From: an uncultured beta proteobacterium
Lineage (GTDB): Bacteria > Pseudomonadota > Gammaproteobacteria > Burkholderiales > Burkholderiaceae_C
Assembly (NCBI GenBank): GCA_903823025.1
Contig: CAIJRK010000053.1
Span: 1-64,000, forward strand
Length of the DNA stretch: 64,000 nt
Reading direction: 5' to 3'
The position numbers and the translations under genes are program-made. Positions 47,452-58,060 of the stretch are shown one piece after another. Under the pieces are notes generated by a model. It searched no databases, was not told the origin of the DNA, and saw only the letters and a list, made by a program, of their open reading frames with translations. Each line of letters opens with the position of its first letter. The first letter of the stretch is position 1.

Positions 47452-48231
47452 CTAAAGCGTTAAAGATGTGACTTGTTCAAGGGGCACTTGACGGTCAAGA
47501 ATCGTCAAAATGCGTTGCAATTCGGTTTGTAACTGCGCCCGCGCTTCAACGGCATGGTGTCCCAAACTATCGCTCAGACTCATCTCATGCGGTGAAATGG
47601 GCAGGCCTTTGCGGGCAAAAGCGATGCAGTTGCTTCTTTCAAGCACGTCAATCGTGACCCAGTTGCCTTGAAAGGTCTGGTCAATGCGGTCGATGAACAA
47701 AGGATGCGCCGTGTGGACGTTATCCAGGTTGGCCGCGAGCACGCCGCAGGGCGTCATGATGCGGCGGCAGTTTTCATAAAAACAGGTGCTGCACAGTTCA
47801 ACCGCCAGACCCTGTGCATCAAAACCATCGACCAAAACAACATCAAACACCAGCGCGGTGTCACGCACAAAATGGGCGCCGTCTGCACACACCACGTTGA
47901 ACCGTTCGTCGTCGTCGGGTACTAAAAATTGCTGACGCAGGGCGATCACCTGTGGATTGATTTCAACCACGGTGATGCGGGTGTGAGGCAAATGTTGGTA
48001 ACAAAATTTAGCCATGGACCCACCTCCCAAACCGATCATCAAAATATGCGCGGGGTGGGCGTTGGTCAGCAAAAAACCCATCATGGTTTTCGTATAGGGC
48101 AGCGTTAAGTCAAAGGGGCGCTGGCAGAGCATCTTGCTTTGCACGCCGTCACTGTTGAAATACAAAGACCGGCTGTCCTGATCCTCGTGAATGAAAGGGC
48201 AGGCCGGAGTGGACTCAAGAACGCGCGTCAT
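47452..48231 (-). CDS. Spermidine-synthase-fold protein (paralogue 2)
   Basis: 259 residues with the polyamine-synthase Rossmann core: MIGLGGGSMAKFCYQ, TVVEINPQVIALR and DVVLVDGFD. Genuine aminopropyltransferases have GGGDGG and an (S/T)-(S/T)-D-P active site; here GGGSMA and VDGFD stand instead, so a true spermidine synthase is unlikely. It overlaps the upstream paralogue by four bases (ATGA) and is about half identical to it, indicating an old tandem duplication. The function is unknown. Confidence 0.78.
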   Translation of the reverse strand: MTRVLESTPACPFIHEDQDSRSLYFNSDGVQSKMLCQRPFDLTLPYTKTMMGFLLTNAHPAHILMIGLGGGSMAKFCYQHLPHTRITVVEINPQVIALRQQFLVPDDDERFNVVCADGAHFVRDTALVFDVVLVDGFDAQGLAVELCSTCFYENCRRIMTPCGVLAANLDNVHTAHPLFIDRIDQTFQGNWVTIDVLERSNCIAFARKGLPISPHEMSLSDSLGHHAVEARAQLQTELQRILTILDRQVPLEQVTSLTL

Positions 48232-49046
48232 TCAGTTTTTCGGGCTTGCCAATCCCAAATAATTTGTTGAAACACGTTCTTTAAAGATTTCAGCCGGTTC
48301 ACAGCCACATGGCGGGTGTGCAGTTTGGCGCGCAAGGCGTGTGCGGACAAGGCCATATTTTTACCCGCAAAAACGATGGTATTGCCGTCCCGCTGGGCGG
48401 ACACCTCGGCAATATTGCTGTCAAATGAGCGATCAATGCGGTCAACAAATAACGAATAAGTGGGCAAAAAAGTATGCAAATTGACGGCCAGAATACCTTG
48501 GTCAACCAGCACACGGTTGCAGTTTTCATAAAACTGCTGGGACCCCAATTGAGGGGCCTGGCCTTCCAGGTCGAAGCCGTCCACCAGCAGCACATCAAAT
48601 TCCGGCTCGGCATCGCGCACAAAATCGGCGCCATCGGCTTCAATGACCTTGAAGCGCTCGTCGTCATCGGGCACCAGGAAGTCTTTGCGCAAAGCAATCA
48701 CATGCGGATTGATTTCCACCACCGTCATTTTTGTTTCCGGTAGATTTTTGTAGCAAAACTTGGCCAGACTGCCGCCCCCTAACCCGATCATGGCAATGTG
48801 CTTGGGCTGACTATTGAGGAGCAAAAAACCCATCATGGTCTTGGTGTAATCAAGCGCCAGCTCATCCGGGTCGCTGTTGTTCATTTTGCTTTGCAATTGA
48901 TCAAGAGAAAAATGCAGAGACTTGCTGCCCAACTCTTCATGAATGAAGGGAACAAGATGTTGGGGACTGGTCGATTCAGCAAGTTCTGGCATATAGAGTC
49001 TCATCAAGGCGGCGAAAGTGGGGGGGTTAACAGGCGGCGGTGTCAA
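48228..49046 (-). CDS. Spermidine-synthase-fold protein (paralogue 1)
   Basis: 272 residues, first of a tandem pair. The core reads MIGLGGGSLAKFCYKNLP, TVVEINPHVIALRKDFLVPDDDERF and DVLLVDGFDLEG; the same departures from real spermidine synthase are seen as in its paralogue. Both keep the unusual FIHE, YTKTMMGFLL and VPDDDERF segments, which must matter for their shared function. Coupled to the next gene through an ATGA overlap. Confidence 0.78.
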   Translation of the reverse strand: MTPPPVNPPTFAALMRLYMPELAESTSPQHLVPFIHEELGSKSLHFSLDQLQSKMNNSDPDELALDYTKTMMGFLLLNSQPKHIAMIGLGGGSLAKFCYKNLPETKMTVVEINPHVIALRKDFLVPDDDERFKVIEADGADFVRDAEPEFDVLLVDGFDLEGQAPQLGSQQFYENCNRVLVDQGILAVNLHTFLPTYSLFVDRIDRSFDSNIAEVSAQRDGNTIVFAGKNMALSAHALRAKLHTRHVAVNRLKSLKNVFQQIIWDWQARKTE

Positions 49047-49049
49047 TTT

Positions 49050-51344
49050 TCAACTTTGCAGGTTGACCTCGGCCACCGTCAGCGCCGTCATATTGACCAA
49101 GCGGCGCACGGTTGCCGCCGCCGTCAGGATATGAATCGGTTGCGCCGCACCCAACAAAATAGGGCCAATTGAAACGCCCCCGCCAGCAGCTGTTTTAAGC
49201 AGGTTGTAGGCAATGTTGGCCGCGTCCAGATTCGGGAAAACCAGCAAATTGGCCTCGCCCGTCAAACGACTGCTGTGCATAATTTTTTCTCGGTAATGCG
49301 CATCCAGCGCCGTGTCACCATGCATTTCGCCATCCACTTCCAACCAGGGGGCAGCGGCTTGCACGAGCGCTAAAGCAGCCCGCATCTTGATGGCGGAGGG
49401 CTGATTGCTGGAGCCAAAGTTGGCGTGCGACAAGAGAGCCGCTTTGGGATGCACGCCAATGCGCTTCATTTCCTGCGCGGCTAAGACCGTAATTTCAGCG
49501 ATTTGCTCAGCGCTCGGGTCGTAGTTGACGTGGGTATCAGCCAGAAAAATCTGGCGACCCGGCAAGATCAGGCCAGTCATGCACGCATAGGTGCTGACAC
49601 CGGGCGCTTTGCCAATGACCTGATCTACATAATTCAAGTGCAGCGACGTGGTGCCCCAAGTGCCGCAAATGACGCCATCCACCTCCCCTTTTTTGAGCAG
49701 CATCAGCGCAATGAGCGTGAGGCGGCGGCGCATTTCAATTTTGGCGCTCTGCACTGTGGTGCCCTGGCGGGCAGTTAACTGGTGGTAGGTTTGCCAGAAA
49801 TCACGGTAACGGTCATCTTGCTCGACGTTGACGATGTCATAGTCCTGGTCTTGCTTGAGACGCAGACCAAACTTTTTGATGCGCTCGGCGATGATGGCAG
49901 GACGGCCAATCAGGGTGGGACGCGCCAGGCTTTCATCCACGATGACCTGGCAAGCCCGCAAAACGCGCTCGTCTTCGCCTTCCGCATAGGCCACCCGCTT
50001 GGTAGGCGCGCGTTTGACGGCAGAAAAAATCGGCTTCATCAGGGTGCCAGATGCGTAAACAAAGGCTTCCAGGCGTTCTCGATAAGCGACCATATCGGTG
50101 ATCGGCGTTAAGGCAACGCCCGAGCTGGCGGCGGCTTCGGCCACGGCGGGGGCGATACGGGTCATCAGACGTGGATCAAACGGGCTGGGAATCAAGTAAT
50201 CAGGCCCAAACGCCATCGGCTGACTGACATAGGCCGCTGCGACGATGTCGCTTTGTTCGACTTGGGCCAGTTCTGCAATCGCATGAACGGCGGCCAGTTC
50301 CATCTCAATCGTGATGGTGGTGGCCCGCGAGTCCAAAGCGCCCCGGAAGATGTAGGGGAAGCACAAAACATTGTTCACCTGATTAGGATAATCAGCCCGA
50401 CCGGTGGCAATGATCGCATCGTCACGGACGGCTCTGATTTCTTCGGGCGTGATTTCGGGCGTGGGGTTGGCCAGCGCAAAAACCAAAGGGCGTGCCGCCA
50501 TCTTTTTCACCATCTCGGGCTTGAGCACGCCACCGGCGGACAGACCTAAAAAGACATCGGCACCCTCAATCATTTCGCCTAATGTGCGGGCGCTGGTGAC
50601 TTGAGCATAAACAATTTTGTCGGCGTCCATCAACTCGGTGCGGCCTTCGTACACCACGCCGGCCAAGTCGGTGACGAAGATGTTTTCACGCGGAATGCCC
50701 AGTTTGACCAACAAGCCCAAACAGGCCAGTGCCGCCGCGCCAGCACCGGAGGTCACCAGCTTGATCTTTTTCGGGTCTTTGCCCGCAACTTTCAAACCAT
50801 TCAGAATTGCCGCGCCGACCACAATGGCGGTGCCGTGCTGGTCATCGTGAAAGACCGGAATCTTCATGCGTTCGCGCAATTTGCGTTCCACATAAAAACA
50901 ATCCGGCGCCTTGATGTCTTCCAGGTTGACGCCACCAAAGGTCGGCTCCAGAGCGGCAATGACATCTACCAGTTTGTCCAGATCAGGCTCGTCGATTTCC
51001 AGGTCGAACACGTCAATGCCGGCAAACTTTTTGAATAAAACCGCCTTGCCTTCCATCACGGGCTTGGCCGCCAGCGGGCCAATGTTGCCCAGTCCCAGCA
51101 CGGCGGTGCCGTTGGTGATGACGGCCACCAAATTGCCCCGGCTGGTGTACTTGAAGGCCGCGTTAGGGTCTTTGACGATTTCCTCGCAAGGGGCCGCCAC
51201 GCCGGGCGAGTAAGCCAGCCCCAAATCATGTTGATTGCTCAGTTGCTTGGTTGGCGCAATAGCCAGTTTTCCCGCTATTGGGTGTTCGTGATAGTCCAGT
51301 GCCGCCAAGCGGAGTTGTTCCCATTTTGATTTCTGAATCGACAT
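49050..51344 (-). CDS. maeB: NADP-dependent malic enzyme with phosphotransacetylase-like domain
   Basis: 764 residues. The N-terminal half (1-430) is malic enzyme, oxidatively decarboxylating malate to pyruvate: [40 protein letters not shown]. The C-terminal half is a phosphotransacetylase-like domain ([22 protein letters not shown]), usually regulatory, binding acetyl-CoA. The start at 51344 ([22 protein letters not shown]) matches the family; the frame is open to 51440. Confidence 0.95.
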   Translation of the reverse strand: MSIQKSKWEQLRLAALDYHEHPIAGKLAIAPTKQLSNQHDLGLAYSPGVAAPCEEIVKDPNAAFKYTSRGNLVAVITNGTAVLGLGNIGPLAAKPVMEGKAVLFKKFAGIDVFDLEIDEPDLDKLVDVIAALEPTFGGVNLEDIKAPDCFYVERKLRERMKIPVFHDDQHGTAIVVGAAILNGLKVAGKDPKKIKLVTSGAGAAALACLGLLVKLGIPRENIFVTDLAGVVYEGRTELMDADKIVYAQVTSARTLGEMIEGADVFLGLSAGGVLKPEMVKKMAARPLVFALANPTPEITPEEIRAVRDDAIIATGRADYPNQVNNVLCFPYIFRGALDSRATTITIEMELAAVHAIAELAQVEQSDIVAAAYVSQPMAFGPDYLIPSPFDPRLMTRIAPAVAEAAASSGVALTPITDMVAYRERLEAFVYASGTLMKPIFSAVKRAPTKRVAYAEGEDERVLRACQVIVDESLARPTLIGRPAIIAERIKKFGLRLKQDQDYDIVNVEQDDRYRDFWQTYHQLTARQGTTVQSAKIEMRRRLTLIALMLLKKGEVDGVICGTWGTTSLHLNYVDQVIGKAPGVSTYACMTGLILPGRQIFLADTHVNYDPSAEQIAEITVLAAQEMKRIGVHPKAALLSHANFGSSNQPSAIKMRAALALVQAAAPWLEVDGEMHGDTALDAHYREKIMHSSRLTGEANLLVFPNLDAANIAYNLLKTAAGGGVSIGPILLGAAQPIHILTAAATVRRLVNMTALTVAEVNLQS

Positions 51345-51612
51345 GATCGGTCTTCTTTCTGCCGTTGAAACGGCGATTAATAGGTCAGGCATCTGCGTGA
51401 CGCCAGGGCCGCCGAGGCGGCTTGCGTCATGCCTTGGCACGGCAACGGGGGCCGCTGGCTTGGCGTGTTTAAAAAGAACAGCGCGGTTCTTTTTCTAAAT
51501 GACTGGGGCAAGGGGGGCTTGCAAAACGCATCGAAATCTAAAAAGGTTTCAATTATAGGCGTGCAATAGACACATAAAATGATAATCAAATTACCCTGTT
51601 TGTGAGAAATCC

Positions 51613-51879
51613 ATGGAACTAAAAACTGCCCGATTGACGGTATTGATTGATCCCGCCAAAAAGAAAGCCTTCGAGACGTTGTGCGCCCGACAAGACGTGA
51701 CACCCTCCCAAATCGTGCGGCGCTTAATTCGGGACTACCTGATTGCGCACGAGATGACGTTTATTCCCAGCGGTTCAGTCAACGCCAGTGCGTCCACCGA
51801 GTTACCCCCAAAAGCTGTGGATAACATCGGGATAACCCGTAAATTTTCCGCCAATGCTGGCGATGCCGAGGGTGCTTAA
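51613..51879 (+). CDS. Ribbon-helix-helix (CopG/Arc-type) DNA-binding protein
   Basis: 88 residues. LKTARLTVLIDPAKKKAFETL followed by TPSQIVRRLIRDYLIAH is the beta-strand, helix, helix layout of RHH repressors. The C-terminal 40 residues are polar and probably disordered. No toxin gene lies beside it. Its stop codon is embedded in a perfect 21-bp palindrome (51871-51891). Targets are unknown. Confidence 0.78.
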   Translation: MELKTARLTVLIDPAKKKAFETLCARQDVTPSQIVRRLIRDYLIAHEMTFIPSGSVNASASTELPPKAVDNIGITRKFSANAGDAEGA

Positions 51880-51891
51880 TTATTAAGCACC
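51871..51891. repeat. Perfect palindrome at the end of the RHH gene
   Basis: GGTGCTTAAT (51871-51880), central T, ATTAAGCACC (51882-51891): ten-base arms with no mismatch, spanning the RHH stop codon. It could be an operator-like site or a weak terminator for the convergent genes; there is no T-run. Confidence 0.6.
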
Positions 51892-51908
51892 TGAAAGATT
51901 GAGGCCGT

Positions 51909-52445
51909 TCACACCGGTGCAATCAGCGTTTCATAGTAGTGAAAAGCGTGGCAGCTTCTGGCCCAATGCGGGTTGGTTGATTTGCGATCCCCCACCCCAA
52001 TGAGGGTACGCCCCGCCGCCTTGATCTTTTGCGCAAGGGGCATGAAATCACTGTCGCCGCCCACAATGATGAGGGTGCCGATGTGTGCGAAGCGCCCCAT
52101 GTCTTCAAAAGCATCCAGACAAAGCCGGATGTCCGCGCCGTTTTTAGCCGACGCACCGGGCGGAAAGAGTTGGACGAGTTCGACAGCGCCTTGCAGCAAC
52201 ACATCCCGATAGCGACCAAAAAACTGCCAGTTGCAATAAGCCCGGTTGATTGAAATTGGCCCCAGCGCAGCGGCCAGCGCCATGATGGCTTGAACATCGA
52301 CCAGTGGCTCCTGAGCCTTGAAGCGGCCATCCGGTTTGTTGTAGGAGCCTTCGCCTAGTCGGGCCTCGGACAGGCTGGCGTGCAGGTTTTCAAAGTCCCA
52401 ATAAAGCGCGACCGTTTTAGGTTCAATGGGGTGGCTTGTGTTCAA
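51909..52445 (-). CDS. NYN-domain (PIN-like) nuclease family protein
   Basis: 178 residues with the LabA/NYN core: VALYWDFENLHASL at the start, ADIRLCLDAFED in the middle and the acidic IIVGGDSDFMPLAQK, supplying the Asp cluster expected of a PIN-like ribonuclease. Such proteins are thought to act on RNA. No C-terminal OST-HTH domain is present. It lies convergent to the RHH gene and upstream of the HD-GYP regulator on the other side. Confidence 0.85.
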   Translation of the reverse strand: MNTSHPIEPKTVALYWDFENLHASLSEARLGEGSYNKPDGRFKAQEPLVDVQAIMALAAALGPISINRAYCNWQFFGRYRDVLLQGAVELVQLFPPGASAKNGADIRLCLDAFEDMGRFAHIGTLIIVGGDSDFMPLAQKIKAAGRTLIGVGDRKSTNPHWARSCHAFHYYETLIAPV

Positions 52446-52477
52446 AATATGATTCCGGCGAGTGAGGATGGCTCATG

Positions 52478-53590
52478 CTAACCGCCCTGATAGGCGCCGG
52501 GGTCTTGGCGGTAGCGCTCGGCAATCCTCACAAAGGCGCCGAAATTGGCTAAAAAAGCATCGGTCACATCGGGGTCAAAGTGCTGGCCGCGCCCAGCGGC
52601 AATATAGTCGCGGGCTTGTTCAAACGACATAGCGTTTTTATAAACGCGGATCGAGATCAGGGCGTCAAACACGTCGGCGACAGCCATCAACCGGGCCGAC
52701 AGGGGGATAGCGTCGCCGCACAGCCCATCGGGATAGCCGCTGCCATTCCATTTTTCATGGTGCCAATGGGCGATTTCTTTGGCGGTGGTTAAAAACGGCA
52801 AGGGTGTTTTGATGTCACGTTCAGCGTCTTCAATGGCGTCGCTGCCCAGCTTGGCATGCGTTTTCATGATGACCCATTCTTCCGCGTTGAGCTTGCCGGG
52901 TTTGAGCAAGATGGAATCCGGAATACCCACTTTGCCAATGTCATGCAGCGGCGCTGAACGGGTAAGCAGATCAATATAGGGGGCATTTAACGTAGCGCTG
53001 AAACGGGGGTGCTGGCGCAAATCCATCGCCAGTTGATGCACATAACCTTGTGTGCGCCGGATGTGGTTACCGGTTTCCGGGTCGCGCGTTTCAGCCAGAT
53101 GGGCCAGCGCCCGAATACTGACCTGTTGGGTCAGATCGTTCTCGGCCATGCGCCGGACCACCTCCGCTTCCAGCGCCGCATTCTGATTTTTCATCCAGTC
53201 ACGGGCTTGCTTGGCCTGAAGCTGCGAGCGCACCCGAGCCAGCACAACCACGGGTTTAATCGGTTTTGTGATGTAGTCCACGGCACCCAATTGCAGCCCG
53301 CGTTCTTCGTCACCGGCCGCCGTCATGGCGGTGAGAAAAATAACCGGGATATCGTGTGTTAACGGGTTGTCGCGCAGATGCGCCAGCACGGTGTAGCCGT
53401 CCATGTTGGGCATCATGACATCCAGCAAAATCAGATCAGGCAAGGGGTCGCTGCCTGCCACTCGCAAACCGATTTCGCCGGAGGTGGCAGCCAGAACCCG
53501 GTAATGTGGGCGCAGCAGGGCGCCCAGCACAAACAGGTTTTCAGGCGAGTCGTCAATGATCAGCAGCGTGGCAGGAGCGAGCGCAGTCAT
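52478..53590 (-). CDS. Response regulator with HD-GYP phosphodiesterase domain
   Basis: 370 residues. The receiver domain has D13, D14 and phosphorylation site D57 (LILLDVMMPNMDG). The HD-GYP domain follows from about residue 150: RTQGYVHQLA, LHDIGKVGIPD and GSGYPDGLCGDAIPLSARLMAVADVFDAL. HD-GYP proteins degrade cyclic-di-GMP (RpfG type). All key His/Asp positions look present, so it is likely active. No cognate kinase is adjacent. Confidence 0.92.
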   Translation of the reverse strand: MTALAPATLLIIDDSPENLFVLGALLRPHYRVLAATSGEIGLRVAGSDPLPDLILLDVMMPNMDGYTVLAHLRDNPLTHDIPVIFLTAMTAAGDEERGLQLGAVDYITKPIKPVVVLARVRSQLQAKQARDWMKNQNAALEAEVVRRMAENDLTQQVSIRALAHLAETRDPETGNHIRRTQGYVHQLAMDLRQHPRFSATLNAPYIDLLTRSAPLHDIGKVGIPDSILLKPGKLNAEEWVIMKTHAKLGSDAIEDAERDIKTPLPFLTTAKEIAHWHHEKWNGSGYPDGLCGDAIPLSARLMAVADVFDALISIRVYKNAMSFEQARDYIAAGRGQHFDPDVTDAFLANFGAFVRIAERYRQDPGAYQGG

Positions 53591-53695
53591 GCGGGTTTAA
53601 CGGGTTGATGTCATTCATCCAACACGTTAAACGGCAGAACAGGGCGAGCGCGTGATTTTTATCAAGCCAAAGCCCGACCGCCGACACCGCGCTGA

Positions 53696-55366
53696 TTATT
53701 GCCGCGCTGGCGCCCCGTTCGCGGTGTAGTAGGGCACGACAACCCGTGGCAAAGGCGTGCGGCCCCGAATCATATCGGCGATTTTTTCGGCCATCATGAT
53801 GGTGGGGGCATTCAAATTCCCGCTCACGATCTCCGGCATGATGGACGCGTCCACCACCCGCAAACCGGTCAATCCGTGGACCCGGCCTTCGCCATCCACC
53901 ACGGCCATCGGGGCATAACCCATGGCGTTGGTGCAGGCCGGGTGGTAGGCGGTTTGCGCATGTTGACGCACAAAGGCATCCAGCTCGGCATCCGTTTGCA
54001 GGCCCTGGCCGGGCGTGATTTCACGACCGGTAAATTGGGCCAGCGCGGGTTGGCGAATAATCTCGCGCGTGATGCGAATGCCCGCCCGAAACTCGCGCCA
54101 GTCCTGCTCTGCCGACATATAGTTAAACAAGATGCTGGGATGCTGGTGCGGGTCTTTGGCATTCAAATGCACACGGCCCCGACTCGGGGAGCGCATCGAC
54201 CCCATGTGGGCCTGAAAGCTGTGCACTTTGATCGGGTTGCTGCCGTTGTAGTTGATGGCGACCGGCAAGAAGTGGTACTGAATATTGGGCCACTCGAAAC
54301 TGTCATCGGTGCGAATAAACCCGCCCGCCTCAAACTGGTTGCTGGCACCAATGCCACGGTTCAGCAGTAGCCATTCAGCGCCGATTTGAGGCTGGTTCCA
54401 AAACTTCAAAGCATCCACCAGCGAGGCCGGTTGCAGGCATTCATATTGTTGATAAATCTCCAAATGGTCTTGCAAGTTGGCCCCGACACCGGGCAAGTCA
54501 AGCACCACCGCAATGTCGAACTCACGCAGCAAAGCAGCCGGACCAACGCCGGAGCGCTGCAAAATTTGCGGCGAGGCAATAGCGCCAGCGCACAGCAACA
54601 CTTCGCGCTTGGCGTGCACCGTTCGTTCTTGCCCGCCCTGCAGATAAGCCACGCCGATGGCGCGTTGCTGGGCAAACAAGATGCGGTTGGTCAGCGCCTG
54701 GGTGATGATGGTCAGGTTGGGCCGCTGACGCGCTAAATCCAGATAGCCACGGGCGGTGCTGGCGCGCCTGCCTTCGGGCGTGGTGGTGCGGTCCATCGGG
54801 CCAAAGCCTTCTTGTTGAAAACCGTTCAGGTCGTCGGTGTGCGGGTAACCGGCCTGCACCCCAGCGTCCACCATGGCTTGAAACAACACGTTGTTGCCCG
54901 CTTTGGGCGTGGTCACACTCAGAGGGCCGGCATCCCCGTGGTAGTCGTTGGCGCCGATGTCTCGGGTCTCGGCTTTTTTAAAATACGGCAGGCAGTCCAG
55001 ATACGACCAGTTCTCCAGGCCTTCATGTTTGGCCCAGCCGTCGTAGTCCAGTGCATTGCCCCGGATGTAGCACATGCCGTTGATGAGCGACGAACCACCC
55101 AGGCCTTTACCGCGCCCGCATTCCATGCGCCGGTTGTTCATATGCGGCTCTGGGTCGGTCTCGTAAGCCCAGTTGTAGCGCTTGCCTTGCAGCGGGAACG
55201 CCAGCGCGGCGGGCATTTGGGTCCGAAAATCCAGTCGATAATCCGGCCCGCCCGCCTCCAGTAGCAGCACGCGCACGTCAGCGTCTTCGGTCAGTCGCGT
55301 GGCAAGCACATTGCCGGACGACCCGGCACCAATGATGATGTAGTCGTAGTCTTTTGTTTTTTGCAT
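53696..55366 (-). CDS. betA: Choline dehydrogenase
   Basis: 556-residue GMC flavoprotein oxidising choline to betaine aldehyde at the membrane. FAD-binding [17 protein letters not shown] is at the start; the GMC signatures [15 protein letters not shown] and [14 protein letters not shown] and the catalytic His region [10 protein letters not shown] near the C-terminus are seen. It is the last gene of choXWV-betB-betA and follows betB by nine bases. Together they make the osmoprotectant glycine betaine. Confidence 0.95.
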   Translation of the reverse strand: MQKTKDYDYIIIGAGSSGNVLATRLTEDADVRVLLLEAGGPDYRLDFRTQMPAALAFPLQGKRYNWAYETDPEPHMNNRRMECGRGKGLGGSSLINGMCYIRGNALDYDGWAKHEGLENWSYLDCLPYFKKAETRDIGANDYHGDAGPLSVTTPKAGNNVLFQAMVDAGVQAGYPHTDDLNGFQQEGFGPMDRTTTPEGRRASTARGYLDLARQRPNLTIITQALTNRILFAQQRAIGVAYLQGGQERTVHAKREVLLCAGAIASPQILQRSGVGPAALLREFDIAVVLDLPGVGANLQDHLEIYQQYECLQPASLVDALKFWNQPQIGAEWLLLNRGIGASNQFEAGGFIRTDDSFEWPNIQYHFLPVAINYNGSNPIKVHSFQAHMGSMRSPSRGRVHLNAKDPHQHPSILFNYMSAEQDWREFRAGIRITREIIRQPALAQFTGREITPGQGLQTDAELDAFVRQHAQTAYHPACTNAMGYAPMAVVDGEGRVHGLTGLRVVDASIMPEIVSGNLNAPTIMMAEKIADMIRGRTPLPRVVVPYYTANGAPARQ

Positions 55367-55375
55367 GGAGTCCTT

Positions 55376-56851
55376 CTAAAACACCGAGGTAAAGGCGCCC
55401 AATTCAACTTGAATTGATTTATTGCGGGTGTAGTGCAGCAGCGTGCTCAGGCCGTTTTCGCGCCCGATGCCCGATTGCTTATAGCCTCCGACCGGCATCT
55501 CAGCTGCCGACTCGCCCCAGGTATTGATCCAGCAAATACCGGCTTGCAATTGGTGAATCACCCGGTGCGCGCAGCTCAGGTTTTCAGTGATCAAACCGGC
55601 AGCCAGACCGTAAGGTGTGTCGTTGGCGCGGCGAATGACTTCGTCTTCGTTGTCAAACACCAAAATACTCATGACCGGGCCAAAGATTTCTTCACGCACG
55701 ATTTTTTGGTCATCGGTGCAGTCGGTAAATACGGTCGGTTGCACATACGTGCCGTTGGCAAACGCCGGGGTCAGCTCCCGCTCACCGCCGGTCAACAAGC
55801 GTGCGCCTTCGGCCTGGCCGCTGGCAATGTAGCGCAGCACGTTGTCCATGTGCGCCACGCTCACCAGCGGACCAAAATTGGTGTCCATTTGCAGTGGATC
55901 GCCCATGCGAATACGGCCCACCCGCGCCAGGATTTTGGCTTCAAAGGCGGGCTTGACGGACCGGTGTACAAACACGCGGGTACCGTTGGTACAGACCTGA
56001 CCTGAACTGTAAAAGTTGGCCATCATTGCCACGTCGGCGGCGCGGTCCAGGTCGGCATCGGCAAACACAATCAGGGGCGATTTGCCGCCCAGTTCCAGTG
56101 TCACGTCCTTGATGCTGCTGCTGGCGCTAGCCAGTATTTTTTTGCCCGTCGCGGTGCCGCCGGTGAAGGATATTTTTTCAATACCGGGGTGTTCGGTCAA
56201 CCAAGCGCCCACGGTGTTGCCGCTGCCGTTGAGCACGTTGAAAACGCCGTTGGGTAAGCCCGCTTCGGTGTAGATTTCAGCCAGTCGCAAGGTTGAGAGC
56301 GGCGTGACTTCGCTCGGTTTAAAAATCATCGCATTACCTGCCGCCAGCGCCGGGGCGGACTTCCACAAGGCAATTTGAATGGGGTAGTTCCAGGCGCCAA
56401 TGCCTGCCACCACACCCAGCGGTTCGCGCCGGGTGTACACAAATGAGCTGTCTCGAAGCGGGATTTGCAGACCTTCAATCGCAGGCGCCAAACCCGCGTA
56501 ATACTCCAGCACATCGGCGCCGGTCACGATGTCCACGGTGCGCGTTTCCGAGAACGGTTTGCCGGTATCGAGCGTTTCAATTTCGGCCAGCTCGTCGTTG
56601 CGTTCGCGCAAAATGTCCACCGCGCGACGCAGCACCCTTGAGCGCTGCATGGCCGTCAACGCCGCCCATTCGCGTTGCCCTTGCCGGGCACTGAGAACGG
56701 CGCGGTCAACGTCAGCCCGAGAGGCGCTTTGCACCTCGGCTAGCACTTGGCCCGTGGCGGGATTGAGACTTTGGAAGGTCTCACCGCTGCTGGCGTCAAC
56801 GCGAGCACCATCGATGTAAATTTGTTGCTGTTTGAATTCAGGCATGTTCAA
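55376..56851 (-). CDS. betB: Betaine aldehyde dehydrogenase
   Basis: 491-residue ALDH oxidising betaine aldehyde to glycine betaine. The catalytic Glu lies in [10 protein letters not shown] and the nucleophilic Cys in [25 protein letters not shown] and [11 protein letters not shown] form the NAD site. It lies between the choline transporter genes and betA. No betI repressor is present in the cluster. Confidence 0.95.
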   Translation of the reverse strand: MNMPEFKQQQIYIDGARVDASSGETFQSLNPATGQVLAEVQSASRADVDRAVLSARQGQREWAALTAMQRSRVLRRAVDILRERNDELAEIETLDTGKPFSETRTVDIVTGADVLEYYAGLAPAIEGLQIPLRDSSFVYTRREPLGVVAGIGAWNYPIQIALWKSAPALAAGNAMIFKPSEVTPLSTLRLAEIYTEAGLPNGVFNVLNGSGNTVGAWLTEHPGIEKISFTGGTATGKKILASASSSIKDVTLELGGKSPLIVFADADLDRAADVAMMANFYSSGQVCTNGTRVFVHRSVKPAFEAKILARVGRIRMGDPLQMDTNFGPLVSVAHMDNVLRYIASGQAEGARLLTGGERELTPAFANGTYVQPTVFTDCTDDQKIVREEIFGPVMSILVFDNEDEVIRRANDTPYGLAAGLITENLSCAHRVIHQLQAGICWINTWGESAAEMPVGGYKQSGIGRENGLSTLLHYTRNKSIQVELGAFTSVF

Positions 56852-56872
56852 TCTCTGTGTACTTTTTAAAAT

Positions 56873-58060
56873 TTAGCCCATGGCTTTGCCGAGCAGGGCG
56901 TGATACAGCTCACTGTCGCCCAAAACGCCGACAATCCGGGGGTTTTCGTCGTCTTCTTGCAGCAGCAGTTTGCTGCCGGTCTGGTAGCGAATTTGCAGCG
57001 CCTCGCGCATCCCGATTTGGGCGCTGACCAAGGTCGGGCAGTGGCTCAAAGCCTCAATCGGCTGGCCTGCAACCCAGCGTTGCAGGGGCAGGTTTGCCAA
57101 GCCTTTGCGCGCACTTTGGATCAAATCGTGCTCGTCCAGCGTGAACCAGGCATCGCTGCTGGGGTCCAGAGAACGTTCGCCATTCTGAGACGTGCAGTCA
57201 GCCAGCGCGCGCATCAGGCTGCGTGCGGTCAGCACGTTGAGCGGGTTGGTGTGAGCCACGAACATGCGCACGTAGTCATCGGCGGGGTTGAGCACAATGT
57301 CCTCGGGCTTGTCGTATTGCACAATGCGACCCGCTTTCATGATCGCAATGCGGCTGCCGAGCTTGAGCGCCTCGTCCAAATCGTGACTAACAAAGACGAT
57401 GGTCTTGTTCAACTTGCGCTGCAACACCAGCAGTTCGTCTTGCAGACCTTGGCGAATCAGCGGGTCGAGCGCTGAAAAGGGTTCGTCCATCAGCAAGATG
57501 TCGGCGTCCATCGCCAAGGCGCGCGCCAAACCGACGCGCTGCTGCATCCCGCCCGACAAGGCGTCGGGTCGTTTGTGGCGCCACTGGGTCAGGCCCACCA
57601 GCTCCAGCTTTTCATCGGTCAGTTTTTTGCGCTCGGCGCTGGGGCGGCCTTGCATTTCAAGGCCAAAACTGATGTTTTCTTGCACAGTGAGCCAAGGCAT
57701 CAACGCAAATTTCTGAAACACCATGGCAATGCGCTGGGTGCGCAGGGCTTTGAGGGTGGCCGCAGAACAGGTGGCCACATCGACCTCGGCGCCTTCGTGC
57801 TCAATCAGCAAACGACCCCGGCTGACGGTGTTGAGGCCATTGATGCAGCGCAGCAAGCTGGACTTGCCGGATCCCGACAAGCCCATCAGCACACAAATCT
57901 CACCGCGCTCGACACTCAGGTTGGCGTTTTCCACACCGACGATCAAGCCTGTTTTTTTGAAAATCTGGTCGCGTGTCAGGCCTTCGTCCAGCAGCGCCAA
58001 TGCTTCTTTCGGACTGCTGGAAAAAACAATATCCACGTTTTCAACACGAATCAAGCTCAT
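56873..58060 (-). CDS. choV: Choline/glycine betaine ABC transporter, ATP-binding protein
   Basis: 395-residue ATPase of the QAT (ProV/ChoV) subfamily. Walker A GLSGSGKSS, signature LSGGMQQRV and Walker B LLMDEPFSALDP are intact, and a C-terminal CBS-like region (about 275-390) may sense ionic strength. It overlaps choW by four bases (ATGA-type) and precedes betB by 21 bases, forming one osmoprotection operon. Confidence 0.93.
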   Translation of the reverse strand: MSLIRVENVDIVFSSSPKEALALLDEGLTRDQIFKKTGLIVGVENANLSVERGEICVLMGLSGSGKSSLLRCINGLNTVSRGRLLIEHEGAEVDVATCSAATLKALRTQRIAMVFQKFALMPWLTVQENISFGLEMQGRPSAERKKLTDEKLELVGLTQWRHKRPDALSGGMQQRVGLARALAMDADILLMDEPFSALDPLIRQGLQDELLVLQRKLNKTIVFVSHDLDEALKLGSRIAIMKAGRIVQYDKPEDIVLNPADDYVRMFVAHTNPLNVLTARSLMRALADCTSQNGERSLDPSSDAWFTLDEHDLIQSARKGLANLPLQRWVAGQPIEALSHCPTLVSAQIGMREALQIRYQTGSKLLLQEDDENPRIVGVLGDSELYHALLGKAMG

